47,148 nt of DNA, taken from IMG/VR virus record IMGVR_UViG_3300033148_004586, positions 1-47,148 of that record; one strand, given 5' to 3'. This DNA comes from a virus. The notes below the pieces were generated by a model. The model was not told the DNA's origin. It worked only from the letters and a program-made list of their open reading frames with translations, and ran no database searches. The position numbers were made by a program, and so were the translations under genes. Below, one piece after another: positions 22,497-28,664 of this stretch (the stretch's first letter is position 1; each line of letters starts with the position of its first letter).

Positions 22497-22680
22497 ATTA
22501 TTTTTTGTTTTAAATAAACTACTCAAAGTTTTAAGACGCTCTTTTGTTTGCGGAGACTGTTGTTACTTAAATAAGGATATTTATACGTGTTTTGGTCCAA
22601 AACGCACGAGGGGTTTTATCTGTGGTGGAAAATCTCCTGCTTGTGCGGATTTTTGGCCCAAGCTTAAGAAAAACAAATGA
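22486..22680 (+). CDS. Cys-rich small protein
   Basis: 64 residues from ATG after AAGGAGATTGAAA. A basic hydrophobic N-terminus (MKIKLFFVLNKLLKVLRR) is followed by CGDCCYLNKDIYTCFG and CGGKSPACADFWP. The CxxC-Y…C…C-x-DF pattern recurs in several other small proteins of this genome. Confidence 0.55.
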   Translation: MKIKLFFVLNKLLKVLRRSFVCGDCCYLNKDIYTCFGPKRTRGFICGGKSPACADFWPKLKKNK

Positions 22681-22732
22681 AACTGCTTAGTCTTGATAAG
22701 GTTGTTAAGCTGAATGATTAAGGAAATTGAAA

Positions 22733-22885
22733 ATGAAAAGAATTGATTTAGAAAACACTGTTTCTGAGTATACCCCTGAGATTTTACCTCTTATGGCCAA
22801 GGCTATAAATGAAATTATGGATTATCTGGAACAAATACACAAGAAAGATGAAATGATTAAGGAGATTGAAAATGAAAAGAATTGA
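22733..22885 (+). CDS. Tandem paralogue 1 (MKRI family)
   Basis: 50 residues: MKRIDLENTVSEYTPEILPL then INEIMDYLEQIHKKDEMI. Its last 17 codons contain the ribosome binding site and start of the second copy. It shares a 74-bp perfectly repeated 3' segment with copy 2. Small, helical, no known function. Confidence 0.6.
   Translation: MKRIDLENTVSEYTPEILPLMAKAINEIMDYLEQIHKKDEMIKEIENEKN
22812..22885 (+). repeat. 74-bp direct repeat, copy 1
   Basis: Identical to the segment at 22957-23030. It covers the conserved IMDYLEQIHKKDEM coding part, the AAGGAGATTGAAA ribosome binding site and the start of the following paralogue. Confidence 0.9.
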
Positions 22886-23030
22886 GATAAAAGACCCTTC
22901 TGTTAAACTTAGTCTAACTGATTACCAACTTTTGATGATTTCAGTAGGTATAAACCAAATTATGGATTATCTGGAACAAATACACAAGAAAGATGAAATG
23001 ATTAAGGAGATTGAAAATGAAAAGAATTGA
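22872..23030 (+). CDS. Tandem paralogue 2 (MKRI family)
   Basis: 52 residues: MKRIEIKDPSVKLSLTDYQL then GINQIMDYLEQIHKKDEM. Identical to copy 1 over its C-terminal part at DNA level, divergent in the first half. Overlaps copy 1 and copy 3 by 14 nt each, so the unit duplicated together with its translation signal. Confidence 0.6.
   Translation: MKRIEIKDPSVKLSLTDYQLLMISVGINQIMDYLEQIHKKDEMIKEIENEKN
22957..23030 (+). repeat. 74-bp direct repeat, copy 2
   Basis: Exact copy of 22812-22885, 145 bp downstream. Perfect identity implies a recent duplication or ongoing conversion. Confidence 0.9.
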
Positions 23031-23241
23031 TTTGGACCAAGTAAACTATCTTCGGAAAAATGAACCAAATTTATTGTTTGAAGTTTTTGCACATGGTATA
23101 AACGAAATCATGGACTATTTGGAACACATGACCAGAACAAATGGAAAAATTTGGACTTGTGTAAATTGTGGCCATGCTACTGGTTGGGTTGGTGATTTAG
23201 GCAAGTGCTGTGATAATCCACTTTATGAGGTTTCGGGTTGA
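23017..23241 (+). CDS. Tandem paralogue 3 with C-terminal zinc ribbon
   Basis: 74 residues from the ATG after AAGGAGATTGAAA. It opens MKRIDLDQVNYLRKNEPNLL and has GINEIMDYLEHMTR as in the other copies, then a ribbon WTCVNCGHATGW…CCDNP that copies 1 and 2 lack. This is probably the full-length ancestor, with the others truncated duplicates. Confidence 0.65.
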   Translation: MKRIDLDQVNYLRKNEPNLLFEVFAHGINEIMDYLEHMTRTNGKIWTCVNCGHATGWVGDLGKCCDNPLYEVSG

Positions 23242-23366
23242 TTGACAATTTTTGGGACAAACTAATAATCGAGTTACCCCTCTATACCTTGATTATTGAG
23301 GATGATATTGGCTATGCTTTTATAGAACAAAACTATTTGTATTTTAGGTACTTTTGTCCAAATTAA
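23238..23366 (+). CDS. Possible TTG-started small protein
   Basis: TTG overlaps the previous stop; 42 residues (LIDNFWDKLIIELPLYTLII, then EDDIGYAFIEQNYLYFRYFC). The stop is embedded in the next ribosome binding site. Coupling and composition suggest a real gene, but the start is weak. Confidence 0.4.
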   Translation: MIDNFWDKLIIELPLYTLIIEDDIGYAFIEQNYLYFRYFCPN

Positions 23367-23376
23367 GGAGATTGAT

Positions 23377-23598
23377 GTGAGTGTTTCAAAAACAATAAAG
23401 TTGCTTAAAGAAATCGAGAAAAAATATGGAGATATAGACGTATGTTTAGAAGTTGAGGGGTACGCCTCTAAGGAGTCTTGCGAAGGCTCATCATTTAGAA
23501 GTGTGTCAGGGATACTCGACAAGGTCGGGACTATAAAATTATGTGATGGAACTGCTAATGGGAAAAGGTGTGTTTGGTTACAAGGAATACGAAATTAA
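23377..23598 (+). CDS. Hypothetical protein
   Basis: GTG start behind AAGGAGATTGAT; 73 residues. MSVSKTIKLLKEIEKKYGDI then DVCLEVEGYASKESCEGSSF and VGTIKLCDGTANGKRCVWLQ. The KLLxxIxxKYGDIDV opening is common in small phage proteins of unknown function. Confidence 0.6.
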   Translation: MSVSKTIKLLKEIEKKYGDIDVCLEVEGYASKESCEGSSFRSVSGILDKVGTIKLCDGTANGKRCVWLQGIRN

Positions 23599-23608
23599 GG
23601 AGATTGAC

Positions 23609-23806
23609 ATGAGTCTTAAGAAAGAAAATGAAGTCTTCCGAAAAGTTTTGAGAAACATTGCACAGACGCCAAGAACGTACCCTTGGATGTGTACTGCTTG
23701 TAATAGGGCCAGAATGATTTTGGAAGAATATCCTGAAAAACGCCCCAGTAAGTGTTACTACGTTATTGCTTATTATTTACGGAAAATTTATAATAAGTTT
23801 TTTTGA
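23609..23806 (+). CDS. Hypothetical protein with CxxC
   Basis: 65 residues from ATG after AAGGAGATTGAC. Helical start (LKKENEVFRKVLRNIA), then WMCTACNRARMILEEYPEKR and a hydrophobic basic tail. Only one clear Cys pair, so metal binding is uncertain. Confidence 0.55.
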   Translation: MSLKKENEVFRKVLRNIAQTPRTYPWMCTACNRARMILEEYPEKRPSKCYYVIAYYLRKIYNKFF

Positions 23807-23818
23807 AAGGAAGTGGTT

Positions 23819-24066
23819 ATGTTAAGTGAAGAAAATGTGAGACGTAACAAAAAAACGCTATAGAGCAGTTGGGCAAAGATATACAAAATCAGATTGACAA
23901 GGCAGTACGGGAAGTAACTTGTGGAGCTTATCAGGATTTGCAAGACCGTTTAATAACTCTGTTTTCTAATTTAGATGTAAATTATGAGGCACGTTTTAGT
24001 CCTTCTGAGGATTTGTTCCTATATTCTGTTAATATATCAATTCCCAGGATTAAGTTAATCAAGTAA
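23819..24066 (+). pseudogene. Helical protein split at an A7 run
   Basis: The frame from ATG (MLSEENVRRNKKTL) stops after 14 codons just past seven consecutive A's. In the -1 frame, sequence continues NAIEQLGKDIQNQIDKAVRE and on for ~65 residues to KLIK. A single -1 slip on the A-run, or one missing A in the sequence, joins them into a coherent ~82-residue product. A7 is a classic slippery tract, so programmed frameshifting is possible; a homopolymer error is the simpler view. Confidence 0.5.
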
Positions 24067-24078
24067 GGTTAGGGTAAC

Positions 24079-24288
24079 ATGAAAATACTATATGAAGAGA
24101 TACAGTTTTGTGGAAGATGCCCTTACTGTAAGTATGACAGAGACTATGAGGAATATGAGTGTATAAAAGACCGAAACACAATAGACAATAGGCTTGGAGA
24201 TTCCTGTGTTGATATTATGAAACTAACACCCCCTAAATGGTGTCCCTTGCCGGATGAAAAAGATTGGTGTATAGTGTATCTCCTTTAA
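24079..24288 (+). CDS. Cys-rich protein with WCPLP motif
   Basis: 69 residues: FCGRCPYCKYDRDYEEYECI, later CVDIMK and PPKWCPLPDEKDWC. This CPYC…C…C…PxWCPL layout is widespread in phages as a small zinc-binding protein of unknown function. Confidence 0.65.
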   Translation: MKILYEEIQFCGRCPYCKYDRDYEEYECIKDRNTIDNRLGDSCVDIMKLTPPKWCPLPDEKDWCIVYLL

Positions 24289-24630
24289 TTGTATATGTAG
24301 AAAAGCTTTGGCACGAGTATAAGGCACCAAATAAGTAAATATACTTATACGTGTATTTTTATGAAAAAATTATATATTATTTTTCGCTGACTACTAACCC
24401 GCGCGGACCCCGTCCGATAATACTTGTAGGCCACCTACACCCCCCAGGCCTGTTTGGCCCCCCGCCTTATTGGCCCCCTGCCTTACGAGGTTGGCTTGTG
24501 TTGACCGATGTATCTATCATCCCTGCGATAGTGCCGGCAATTGCTTAGAATGGCACACAAAGGCTATATTAAATACATACGCAAAGGATAGAGTATGATA
24601 GCTCTATTTGATAAAATCCAGATATTTCAC
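24289..24630 (+). other. Gene-poor stretch with GC-rich hairpin island
   Basis: No convincing gene. The middle holds two adjacent perfect hairpins, CGGAC-CCC-GTCCG and TGTAGG-CCA-CCTACA, then a 16-bp tandem repeat. A long open frame across it (24351-24548) is Pro/Gly/Ile-rich without a ribosome binding site. The composition contrasts sharply with the AT-rich surroundings. Confidence 0.5.
24454..24485 (+). repeat. 16-bp tandem repeat, two copies
   Basis: TTGGCCCCCCGCCTTA is followed directly by TTGGCCCCCTGCCTTA, one mismatch. It is part of the GC-rich island. Confidence 0.85.
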
Positions 24631-24659
24631 TTGACTTTGCTTATTAAATGTGTTATACT
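24631..24659 (+). promoter_or_regulatory. Rightward promoter
   Basis: TTGACT, 17 bp, TATACT with a TGT extension. A gene starts 6 nt after the -10 box. Confidence 0.75.
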
Positions 24660-24665
24660 TTATGT

Positions 24666-24809
24666 ATGAACAAGACTAAGACATTAGAATATGAAAAGAG
24701 ATATGCTGACGTAAAGCGTAAGCTGCACGCTGTCGTCTATGGCGGCACAGAATACAAAGCAATGCGTCAATTGCTCGACTACTACTATGTTAAGAAGCAA
24801 GGACAATAA
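24666..24809 (+). CDS. Leaderless small basic protein
   Basis: 47 residues, MNKTKTLEYEKRYADVKRKL then AVVYGGTEYKAMRQLLDYYY. Charged, helical, possibly nucleic-acid-binding. The ATG lies 6 nt after the -10 box and has no ribosome binding site; a nearer ATG opens only a 5-codon frame. Its stop overlaps the next start. Confidence 0.55.
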   Translation: MNKTKTLEYEKRYADVKRKLHAVVYGGTEYKAMRQLLDYYYVKKQGQ

Positions 24810-24964
24810 TGAAGTTTCGCACAATTGTAAGTCTAATATCTACGAGGTATGGTATCTCGGCGGCCTTAGCCGCTGAAACGGCCAAACAGGTATTGTCTGA
24901 CCGAAAATTTGATACACTTGCAGAACTTAAAGAATATCTGACTAAAACTGAAAAAAAGACTTGA
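24809..24964 (+). CDS. Small hypothetical protein
   Basis: 51 residues: MKFRTIVSLISTRYGISAAL then LSDRKFDTLAELKEYLTKTE. TAATG coupling with the gene before. Its stop codon TGA lies inside the -35 box of the next promoter. Confidence 0.55.
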   Translation: MKFRTIVSLISTRYGISAALAAETAKQVLSDRKFDTLAELKEYLTKTEKKT

Positions 24965-24989
24965 CTTTGCTTGTCATTTATGCTATACT
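24961..24989 (+). promoter_or_regulatory. Rightward promoter
   Basis: TTGACT, 17 bp, TATACT with a TGC extension. Its -35 box overlaps the 3' end of the previous gene. Confidence 0.75.
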
Positions 24990-24995
24990 ATGACT

Positions 24996-25076
24996 ATGAA
25001 TGAGATACAGACAATATGTTTGTTGATGTTGATAATGGCCATAAGCGGTTTAATCGCCGCGATGTTAGGGGATTAA
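24996..25076 (+). CDS. Leaderless 26-residue membrane peptide
   Basis: Starts 6 nt after the -10 box: MNEIQTICLLMLIMAISGLI then AAMLGD, a single transmembrane helix. Its end contains the TTAGGGGATT ribosome binding site of the next gene. Confidence 0.5.
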   Translation: MNEIQTICLLMLIMAISGLIAAMLGD

Positions 25077-25078
25077 AT

Positions 25079-25246
25079 ATGTTAGACTTGAAAAACACTG
25101 TGAAAATCGAGATAGACTGGTTAAGTGAGGAATCTATCGAACTGGCCGAAAAAGCGAAGCTCAATCTTGAAAATGACGGCTGGACTTTGATTAAAAGCAT
25201 AAACGCAACAACGGCGTCAATGCTATTTTATGCAAAAGAGAAATAA
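25079..25246 (+). CDS. Hypothetical protein
   Basis: 55 residues from the ATG after TTAGGGGATTAAAT: MLDLKNTVKIEIDWLSEESI, AEKAKLNLENDGWTLIKSIN. It reads like a compact alpha/beta domain. Longer upstream starts run into the membrane peptide and are less likely. Confidence 0.55.
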   Translation: MLDLKNTVKIEIDWLSEESIELAEKAKLNLENDGWTLIKSINATTASMLFYAKEK

Positions 25247-25266
25247 ACCTTGTTGGGAGATTGACC

Positions 25267-25431
25267 ATGGATAAACAAGTGTGTACAGAAGTTTATTGTA
25301 TTGCATGTGGTGAACCTATACAGATGGTTGACGTTATTCGTGAGGGAGGCTATAACTGGCACGCCGAGTGCTTAGATAAAGAAAAAGGTTCACACTTGTG
25401 GACAGGTTCATACGAACCCGATTTGGCCTAA
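25267..25431 (+). CDS. LIM-like zinc protein
   Basis: 54 residues from ATG after GGGAGATTGACC. CIACGEPIQMVDV…WHAECLDK gives the C-x2-C…H-x3-C arrangement of a single LIM/treble-clef zinc site. Directly followed by a conserved hairpin. Confidence 0.6.
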   Translation: MDKQVCTEVYCIACGEPIQMVDVIREGGYNWHAECLDKEKGSHLWTGSYEPDLA

Positions 25432-25438
25432 ACCTTTC

Positions 25439-25502
25439 AACCTTGCACCGCCTCTTATGACCCTGTGTTTTAAGCTAAAGCGGTGCTCGGTTAAGTGGTT
25501 TT
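25439..25502 (+). ncRNA. Conserved hairpin element, copy A
   Basis: AACC-TT-GCACCGC pairs with GCGGTGC-TC-GGTT around a 28-nt loop, then AAGTGGTTTT. A second copy 1.37 kb downstream keeps the shape with compensatory base changes. Both lie between a stop and the next gene. Confidence 0.5.
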
Positions 25503-25516
25503 AGATAAAGGAAATA

Positions 25517-25720
25517 ATGATGAAAACCAGAATAAGACGATTACAATGTAATATATACGTAATTGACGAGCAAGTGGTGCCAGTAAGTAAACACTGGGCG
25601 TCCGGTTCGTATATTACGTGGAGCGGTAGTTTCAGTACTTATGAAAAGGCTGAAACATATCTGAATACCATCTTAAGGAAGAAAAACAATGAAAAACCTA
25701 ATCACAAAACTAATCGGTAG
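25517..25720 (+). CDS. Hypothetical protein
   Basis: 67 residues behind AAAGGAAATA: MMKTRIRRLQCNIYVIDEQV, ASGSYITWSGSFSTYEKAET. Basic at both ends; not recognised. Confidence 0.55.
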   Translation: MMKTRIRRLQCNIYVIDEQVVPVSKHWASGSYITWSGSFSTYEKAETYLNTILRKKNNEKPNHKTNR

Positions 25721-25865
25721 TGAATGGTATGAGATTTTAGACTTGACTTTTTCTTTCAGATATGGTATAATGCTCTTTTTAAGAACGTTCGTTAAGTGTG
25801 TGTTTTGGGGCTTTTCAAGGCTTTTTAGTAGTGCCCTGATGGGCTTGCAAAATGTATCCTGTTAA
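25689..25865 (+). CDS. Doubtful 58-residue frame across a promoter
   Basis: An open frame beginning MKNLITKLIGSEWYEILDLT runs through the promoter at 25743-25771 and ends NVSC. It overlaps the end of the previous gene. It may simply be read-through of the promoter and its leader. Confidence 0.25.
   Translation: MKNLITKLIGSEWYEILDLTFSFRYGIMLFLRTFVKCVFWGFSRLFSSALMGLQNVSC
25743..25771 (+). promoter_or_regulatory. Rightward promoter with long leader
   Basis: TTGACT, 17 bp, TATAAT with TGG extension. The first likely gene start is ~160 nt downstream, unlike the other promoters here. Confidence 0.75.
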
Positions 25866-25920
25866 GCCTCATGACGTGTGCTTAGTGAAGGACAAAAGAA
25901 TTAAAATAAATGTTTGAAAC
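25778..25920 (+). ncRNA. Leader RNA, possibly structured
   Basis: Follows a good promoter and holds no convincing gene on its own. It contains AACGTTCGTT and GCCC-TGAT-GGGC pairings and several short G/C blocks. Could be a regulatory RNA or only an untranslated leader. Confidence 0.3.
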
Positions 25921-25932
25921 AAGGGTTTGAAA

Positions 25933-26019
25933 ATGGACAATGGGCTTTATTTTATGATTAGTCTTATACTGACAATAACAGTGTTATATGGTTGTTGTTG
26001 GTTATTAAGATTGTTATAA
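25933..26019 (+). CDS. 28-residue membrane peptide
   Basis: MDNGLYFMISLILTITVLYG then CCWLLRLL: one hydrophobic helix. Ribosome binding site AAGGGTTTGAAA. Similar tiny membrane peptides occur throughout this block. Confidence 0.5.
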   Translation: MDNGLYFMISLILTITVLYGCCWLLRLL

Positions 26020-26091
26020 GTGCAGGTAAGAGGGTTTTAGCTTTATCTGCGATTTAAGGTAGCTAATACTCAAAGATTAGGGGATTAGATT

Positions 26092-26544
26092 ATGAAAACA
26101 TTAAAACGGATTCGATATTACACAATGAACAGTTGGAATAAGTCCAAAGCACCCGCATATAATCTTAAAGTCTATAATGTTATAGACAATGAATTGCAGG
26201 ACAAAGTTTATGAGTTATTAGAGGTTGATGAGTTTTGGCAAGAAATAAGTCGCCTTGTCGAGTGTTTTGGTAGAGAAAATGATTATCAATGGCAAGCCGG
26301 TTTTAATGGCAGAAGTGGGGGCTATCTCGTTTTATATCGTGGTGGCAAATATGAAAATGGACAAGTGTATTCTCAACCAGGGCGAAATATAGAAGATACA
26401 GAAGTGCCTGTCGATGTTCTACGAGCTTTTAGGCGACTTGCTATAAATGTTGTGAAAACAACCGAAAATCTTGCAAAGAATTATAAAATACAAAATGAAA
26501 ACTACCAAATAACAAAAACCCGTAAAGTTTTAGCACAAAACTAA
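26092..26544 (+). CDS. Conserved hypothetical phage protein
   Basis: 150 residues: an N-terminal helical half (DKVYELLEVDEFWQEISRLV), a central YQWQAGFNGRSGGYLVLYRG motif seen in other phage proteins of unknown function, and a helical tail. TTAGGGGATTAGATT precedes the ATG. Confidence 0.65.
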   Translation: MKTLKRIRYYTMNSWNKSKAPAYNLKVYNVIDNELQDKVYELLEVDEFWQEISRLVECFGRENDYQWQAGFNGRSGGYLVLYRGGKYENGQVYSQPGRNIEDTEVPVDVLRAFRRLAINVVKTTENLAKNYKIQNENYQITKTRKVLAQN

Positions 26545-26568
26545 TACTCAAAAATAAGGGGATTGACA

Positions 26569-26784
26569 ATGGTAATGAAAAAAGACTTAAGATGTTACGA
26601 AGAGAAGGATTACGAAAGTCGAAAAGGCGAGTTTATATATTGCCCTCGCTGTGGGGCTGAAACGAGTGGCGAACGAGGGGACTATTTTAGCTTACCCAAT
26701 GAGTATGTTTTCAAGTGTGAATGTGGTTGTGCTGATTTAGCCCTTGTGGTGCGTAGAACTGAATTGCAAGTGGTAAAACAATAG
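26569..26784 (+). CDS. Zinc-ribbon protein
   Basis: 71 residues from ATG after AAGGGGATTGACA. YCPRCGAETSGERGDYFSLP and FKCECGCADLALVVRR give two Cys pairs. The stop is followed immediately by 11 consecutive G's. Confidence 0.6.
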   Translation: MVMKKDLRCYEEKDYESRKGEFIYCPRCGAETSGERGDYFSLPNEYVFKCECGCADLALVVRRTELQVVKQ

Positions 26785-26806
26785 GGGGGGGGGGATGAAA
26801 CTGCTC

Positions 26807-26868
26807 AACCTTGCACTGTTACGTAGAGAAGTTGATTTGTCCGTTTCAGTGCTTGGTTAAGTGGTTTT
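26807..26868 (+). ncRNA. Conserved hairpin element, copy B
   Basis: AACC-TT-GCACTG pairs with CAGTGC-TT-GGTT around 28 nt, then AAGTGGTTTT. Relative to copy A, a C-G pair is replaced by T-A, which preserves pairing. A 21-codon frame overlaps it (26795-26860) but looks incidental. Confidence 0.5.
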
Positions 26869-26902
26869 GTAAACTATGGCAACGAAATTAAGGGGATAAA
26901 GC

Positions 26903-27091
26903 ATGTTGTACAAAAAAGACTTTAAGATAATAGCGAAGATACTCAAAAAGGCCAACGAAAGTTGGCGAGCATGTGGAACTCCTACATCTATGATATTAAG
27001 TACAATCGAAGATGAGTTAGCGGACTATCTATCAACAAAAAATCCAAACTTTGACCGCGGGAAGTTTTTACGGGCTTGTGATATAAGCTAA
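26903..27091 (+). CDS. Hypothetical protein
   Basis: 62 residues: MLYKKDFKIIAKILKKANES, STIEDELADYLSTKNPNFDR. Helical; ribosome binding site AAGGGGATAAAGC. The pattern (…FKIIAKILK…F…L…YLSTxNPxFDRxxFLxAC) resembles small phage proteins of unknown function. Confidence 0.6.
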   Translation: MLYKKDFKIIAKILKKANESWRACGTPTSMILSTIEDELADYLSTKNPNFDRGKFLRACDIS

Positions 27092-27108
27092 GATTAAGGG
27101 GATTAGCT

Positions 27109-27375
27109 ATGAAAGACCAATATGGCAATGATGTGCCGGATGATTTAGTGAGTTTGTCTTGTGGGCCGGATAGGTTCGATGTGGACAAATTAGCTATTAT
27201 TGATGATGCTCGCTGGTATGAAGTAGCCTACGCTTGGGGGCAAGATTTAGCTGTATCTTATACAGAAGTAAATGGTTTAATTGATGAGCCTTTGGAGGAT
27301 ACCCCAATTAGTGTTCAACTTATAGGACGTGTTTTACATCGCTATAATAATGAAGACGGTTTTTATCACGCTTGA
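27109..27375 (+). CDS. Hypothetical protein
   Basis: 88 residues, acidic: MKDQYGNDVPDDLVSLSCGP, DARWYEVAYAWGQDLAVSYT. Not recognised. Ribosome binding site AAGGGGATTAGCT. Confidence 0.6.
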   Translation: MKDQYGNDVPDDLVSLSCGPDRFDVDKLAIIDDARWYEVAYAWGQDLAVSYTEVNGLIDEPLEDTPISVQLIGRVLHRYNNEDGFYHA

Positions 27376-27390
27376 TTAAGGGGACTACTA

Positions 27391-27612
27391 ATGGCAAATT
27401 GTTGGTGGACACTATTTGATGCAGCTTGTGGTATTATTGATGACTACGAAAGATATGGGGAAGTATTACAAGTTGACGCAAACGGAGAGTATGAAGAAAC
27501 AACTGCAATTTTCAAGTTACAAGAAGCTGTTGATAATATTATTGAAATAGTAAAAGATAAAGGGATTAATTATGTGGATATGCCTGAATTGTGGGATAAC
27601 AATGACAGATGA
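27391..27612 (+). CDS. Hypothetical acidic protein
   Basis: 73 residues: MANCWWTLFDAACGIIDDYE, ETTAIFKLQEAVDNIIEIVK. Helical, no recognised domain. Overlaps the next start by 11 nt. Confidence 0.6.
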   Translation: MANCWWTLFDAACGIIDDYERYGEVLQVDANGEYEETTAIFKLQEAVDNIIEIVKDKGINYVDMPELWDNNDR

Positions 27613-27718
27613 TGAAGCCGATAACCAAATGGCCGAGTACGACACAAACGCCCCGTGCTGTTGTGGCGGTGCGATGGTAAAAGAAGACCAAGAAAATATG
27701 GACGAATATGTAATGTAA
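27602..27718 (+). CDS. 38-residue acidic peptide with CCC
   Basis: MTDDEADNQMAEYDTNAPCC then CGGAMVKEDQENMDEYVM. Coupled by overlap to the gene before; its stop TAA forms part of the next ribosome binding site. Function unknown. Confidence 0.45.
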   Translation: MTDDEADNQMAEYDTNAPCCCGGAMVKEDQENMDEYVM

Positions 27719-27729
27719 GGGGATTAGCT

Positions 27730-27951
27730 ATGAATTGTATATATCGAGAGTTTAATGGCGAAACGATTGCATTATGGCCCGATACCATAGCAGATATACA
27801 AGGGAACTGTATGTCTTATTTGCATGTCGGGCAACACGGAGCGGCGAACTATAAGCATGTAATGAAAAACTCGATACCGGCCAAAGCTAAGGATATTAAA
27901 GTCCTGAGAGAAGAGCTATTGGCAAGAGGTTACACTAAAAAGGAATGCTAA
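27730..27951 (+). CDS. Hypothetical protein
   Basis: 73 residues from ATG after AAGGGGATTAGCT: MNCIYREFNGETIALWPDTI, MSYLHVGQHGAANYKHVMKN, VLREELLARGYTKKEC. Resembles small phage proteins with an SxxHxGQHxxA motif of unknown function. Confidence 0.6.
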   Translation: MNCIYREFNGETIALWPDTIADIQGNCMSYLHVGQHGAANYKHVMKNSIPAKAKDIKVLREELLARGYTKKEC

Positions 27952-27960
27952 GGGGATAAG

Positions 27961-28167
27961 ATGAGAAAGTCAAAATCCAGCCTAATCAATCGCTCTGCGG
28001 TTAAGAAGTACATACTAAACAAATTTGCAGAAGATAGGCCACATTTGAATTTTACAAGGGTGTCAGAAGCAGCGTTACTGTTACTTGAAGCCAAAATACA
28101 GAATATGCTTGACAGGGCGGTACACACTCATAGTAGTAGCGGGAAAACTTTTAGAGATTTAGCTTAG
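27961..28167 (+). CDS. Histone-fold-like small basic protein
   Basis: 68 residues: NRSAVKKYILNKFAEDRPHL, TRVSEAALLLLEAKIQNMLD, HTHSSSGKTFRDL. The order of helices and the VSxxAxxxLExxIxxML pattern recall histone-fold or NF-Y-like domains seen in some phage proteins; this is a tentative comparison. Confidence 0.5.
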   Translation: MRKSKSSLINRSAVKKYILNKFAEDRPHLNFTRVSEAALLLLEAKIQNMLDRAVHTHSSSGKTFRDLA

Positions 28168-28173
28168 GGGAAT

Positions 28174-28251
28174 ATGATGGATACTATATTATTGCAAATA
28201 TTACTTGGAACTATTTTTGGTATAATGTTTTGGATGTTATTTTTTTCTTGA
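28174..28251 (+). CDS. 25-residue membrane peptide
   Basis: MMDTILLQILLGTIFGIMFW then MLFFS. Its TGA stop lies within the next promoter's TTGACT box. Confidence 0.5.
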   Translation: MMDTILLQILLGTIFGIMFWMLFFS

Positions 28252-28276
28252 CTTTCACGGTAAAATATGGTATAAT
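28248..28276 (+). promoter_or_regulatory. Rightward promoter
   Basis: TTGACT, 17 bp, TATAAT with TGG extension. Here the transcript has a normal leader with AAGGAGATTGACA. Confidence 0.8.
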
Positions 28277-28297
28277 GTGATTTTAAGGAGATTGACA

Positions 28298-28438
28298 ATG
28301 TATTTGAAAAAAATACACTGTGTGTTAGAGTTAGACTTATTGAACTGGACAATTGGTATTCGATTTCAACGTTTTATGGGAAGTAAGAACTGGTATGAGT
28401 TTCAAATACTATGTTTTATTTTCTACTGGATTTGGTAG
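28298..28438 (+). CDS. 46-residue hypothetical protein
   Basis: MYLKKIHCVLELDLLNWTIG then GSKNWYEFQILCFIFYWIW: hydrophobic and aromatic, possibly membrane-associated at the C-terminus. Own promoter and ribosome binding site. Confidence 0.5.
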   Translation: MYLKKIHCVLELDLLNWTIGIRFQRFMGSKNWYEFQILCFIFYWIW

Positions 28439-28446
28439 CTTTTTTC

Positions 28447-28475
28447 TTGACTTTTGTACCGAAATATGGTATAAT
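28447..28475 (+). promoter_or_regulatory. Rightward promoter
   Basis: TTGACT, 17 bp, TATAAT with TGG extension. It closely matches the promoter 200 bp upstream, including downstream TGTGATTTTAAGG. Confidence 0.8.
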
Positions 28476-28495
28476 GTGATTTTAAGGGGATTAAA

Positions 28496-28654
28496 ATGGA
28501 AAATCGTTGTCCTGAATGTGGTAGCCGTCAAATTAACTATGATGCCTTAGAGATACACGATAATCAGGCGTGCTATCCTTGTGTGTGTAAGGATTGTGGT
28601 CAAAACTTCAAAATGTGGTATAGGCTGGTATATGAAGAAACCGTAAAAGATTAA
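28496..28654 (+). CDS. TFIIS-like zinc-ribbon protein
   Basis: 52 residues: MENRCPECGSRQINYDALEI, CYPCVCKDCGQNFKMWYRLV. CPECGS near the start and CKDCGQNF near the end give the classic C2C2 ribbon. Function unknown. Confidence 0.65.
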   Translation: MENRCPECGSRQINYDALEIHDNQACYPCVCKDCGQNFKMWYRLVYEETVKD

Positions 28655-28664
28655 GGGGATTATT

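Noticed and set aside
22677-22721. 14-codon frame MKLLSLDKVVKLND
   Set aside because: Too short to support, though it starts like the 26.8-kb frame (MKLL); kept only as a note.
22812-23030. CRISPR-like repeat
   Set aside because: Only two long direct repeats, in frame and coding; no spacer array or cas genes.
24351-24548. 65-codon frame through the GC-rich island
   Set aside because: No ribosome site, odd Pro/Gly/Ile composition produced by C-rich repeats; the hairpins explain the sequence better.
26795-26860. 21-codon frame after the G11 run
   Set aside because: It lies entirely over the conserved hairpin, so the pairing, not a peptide, probably constrains the sequence.
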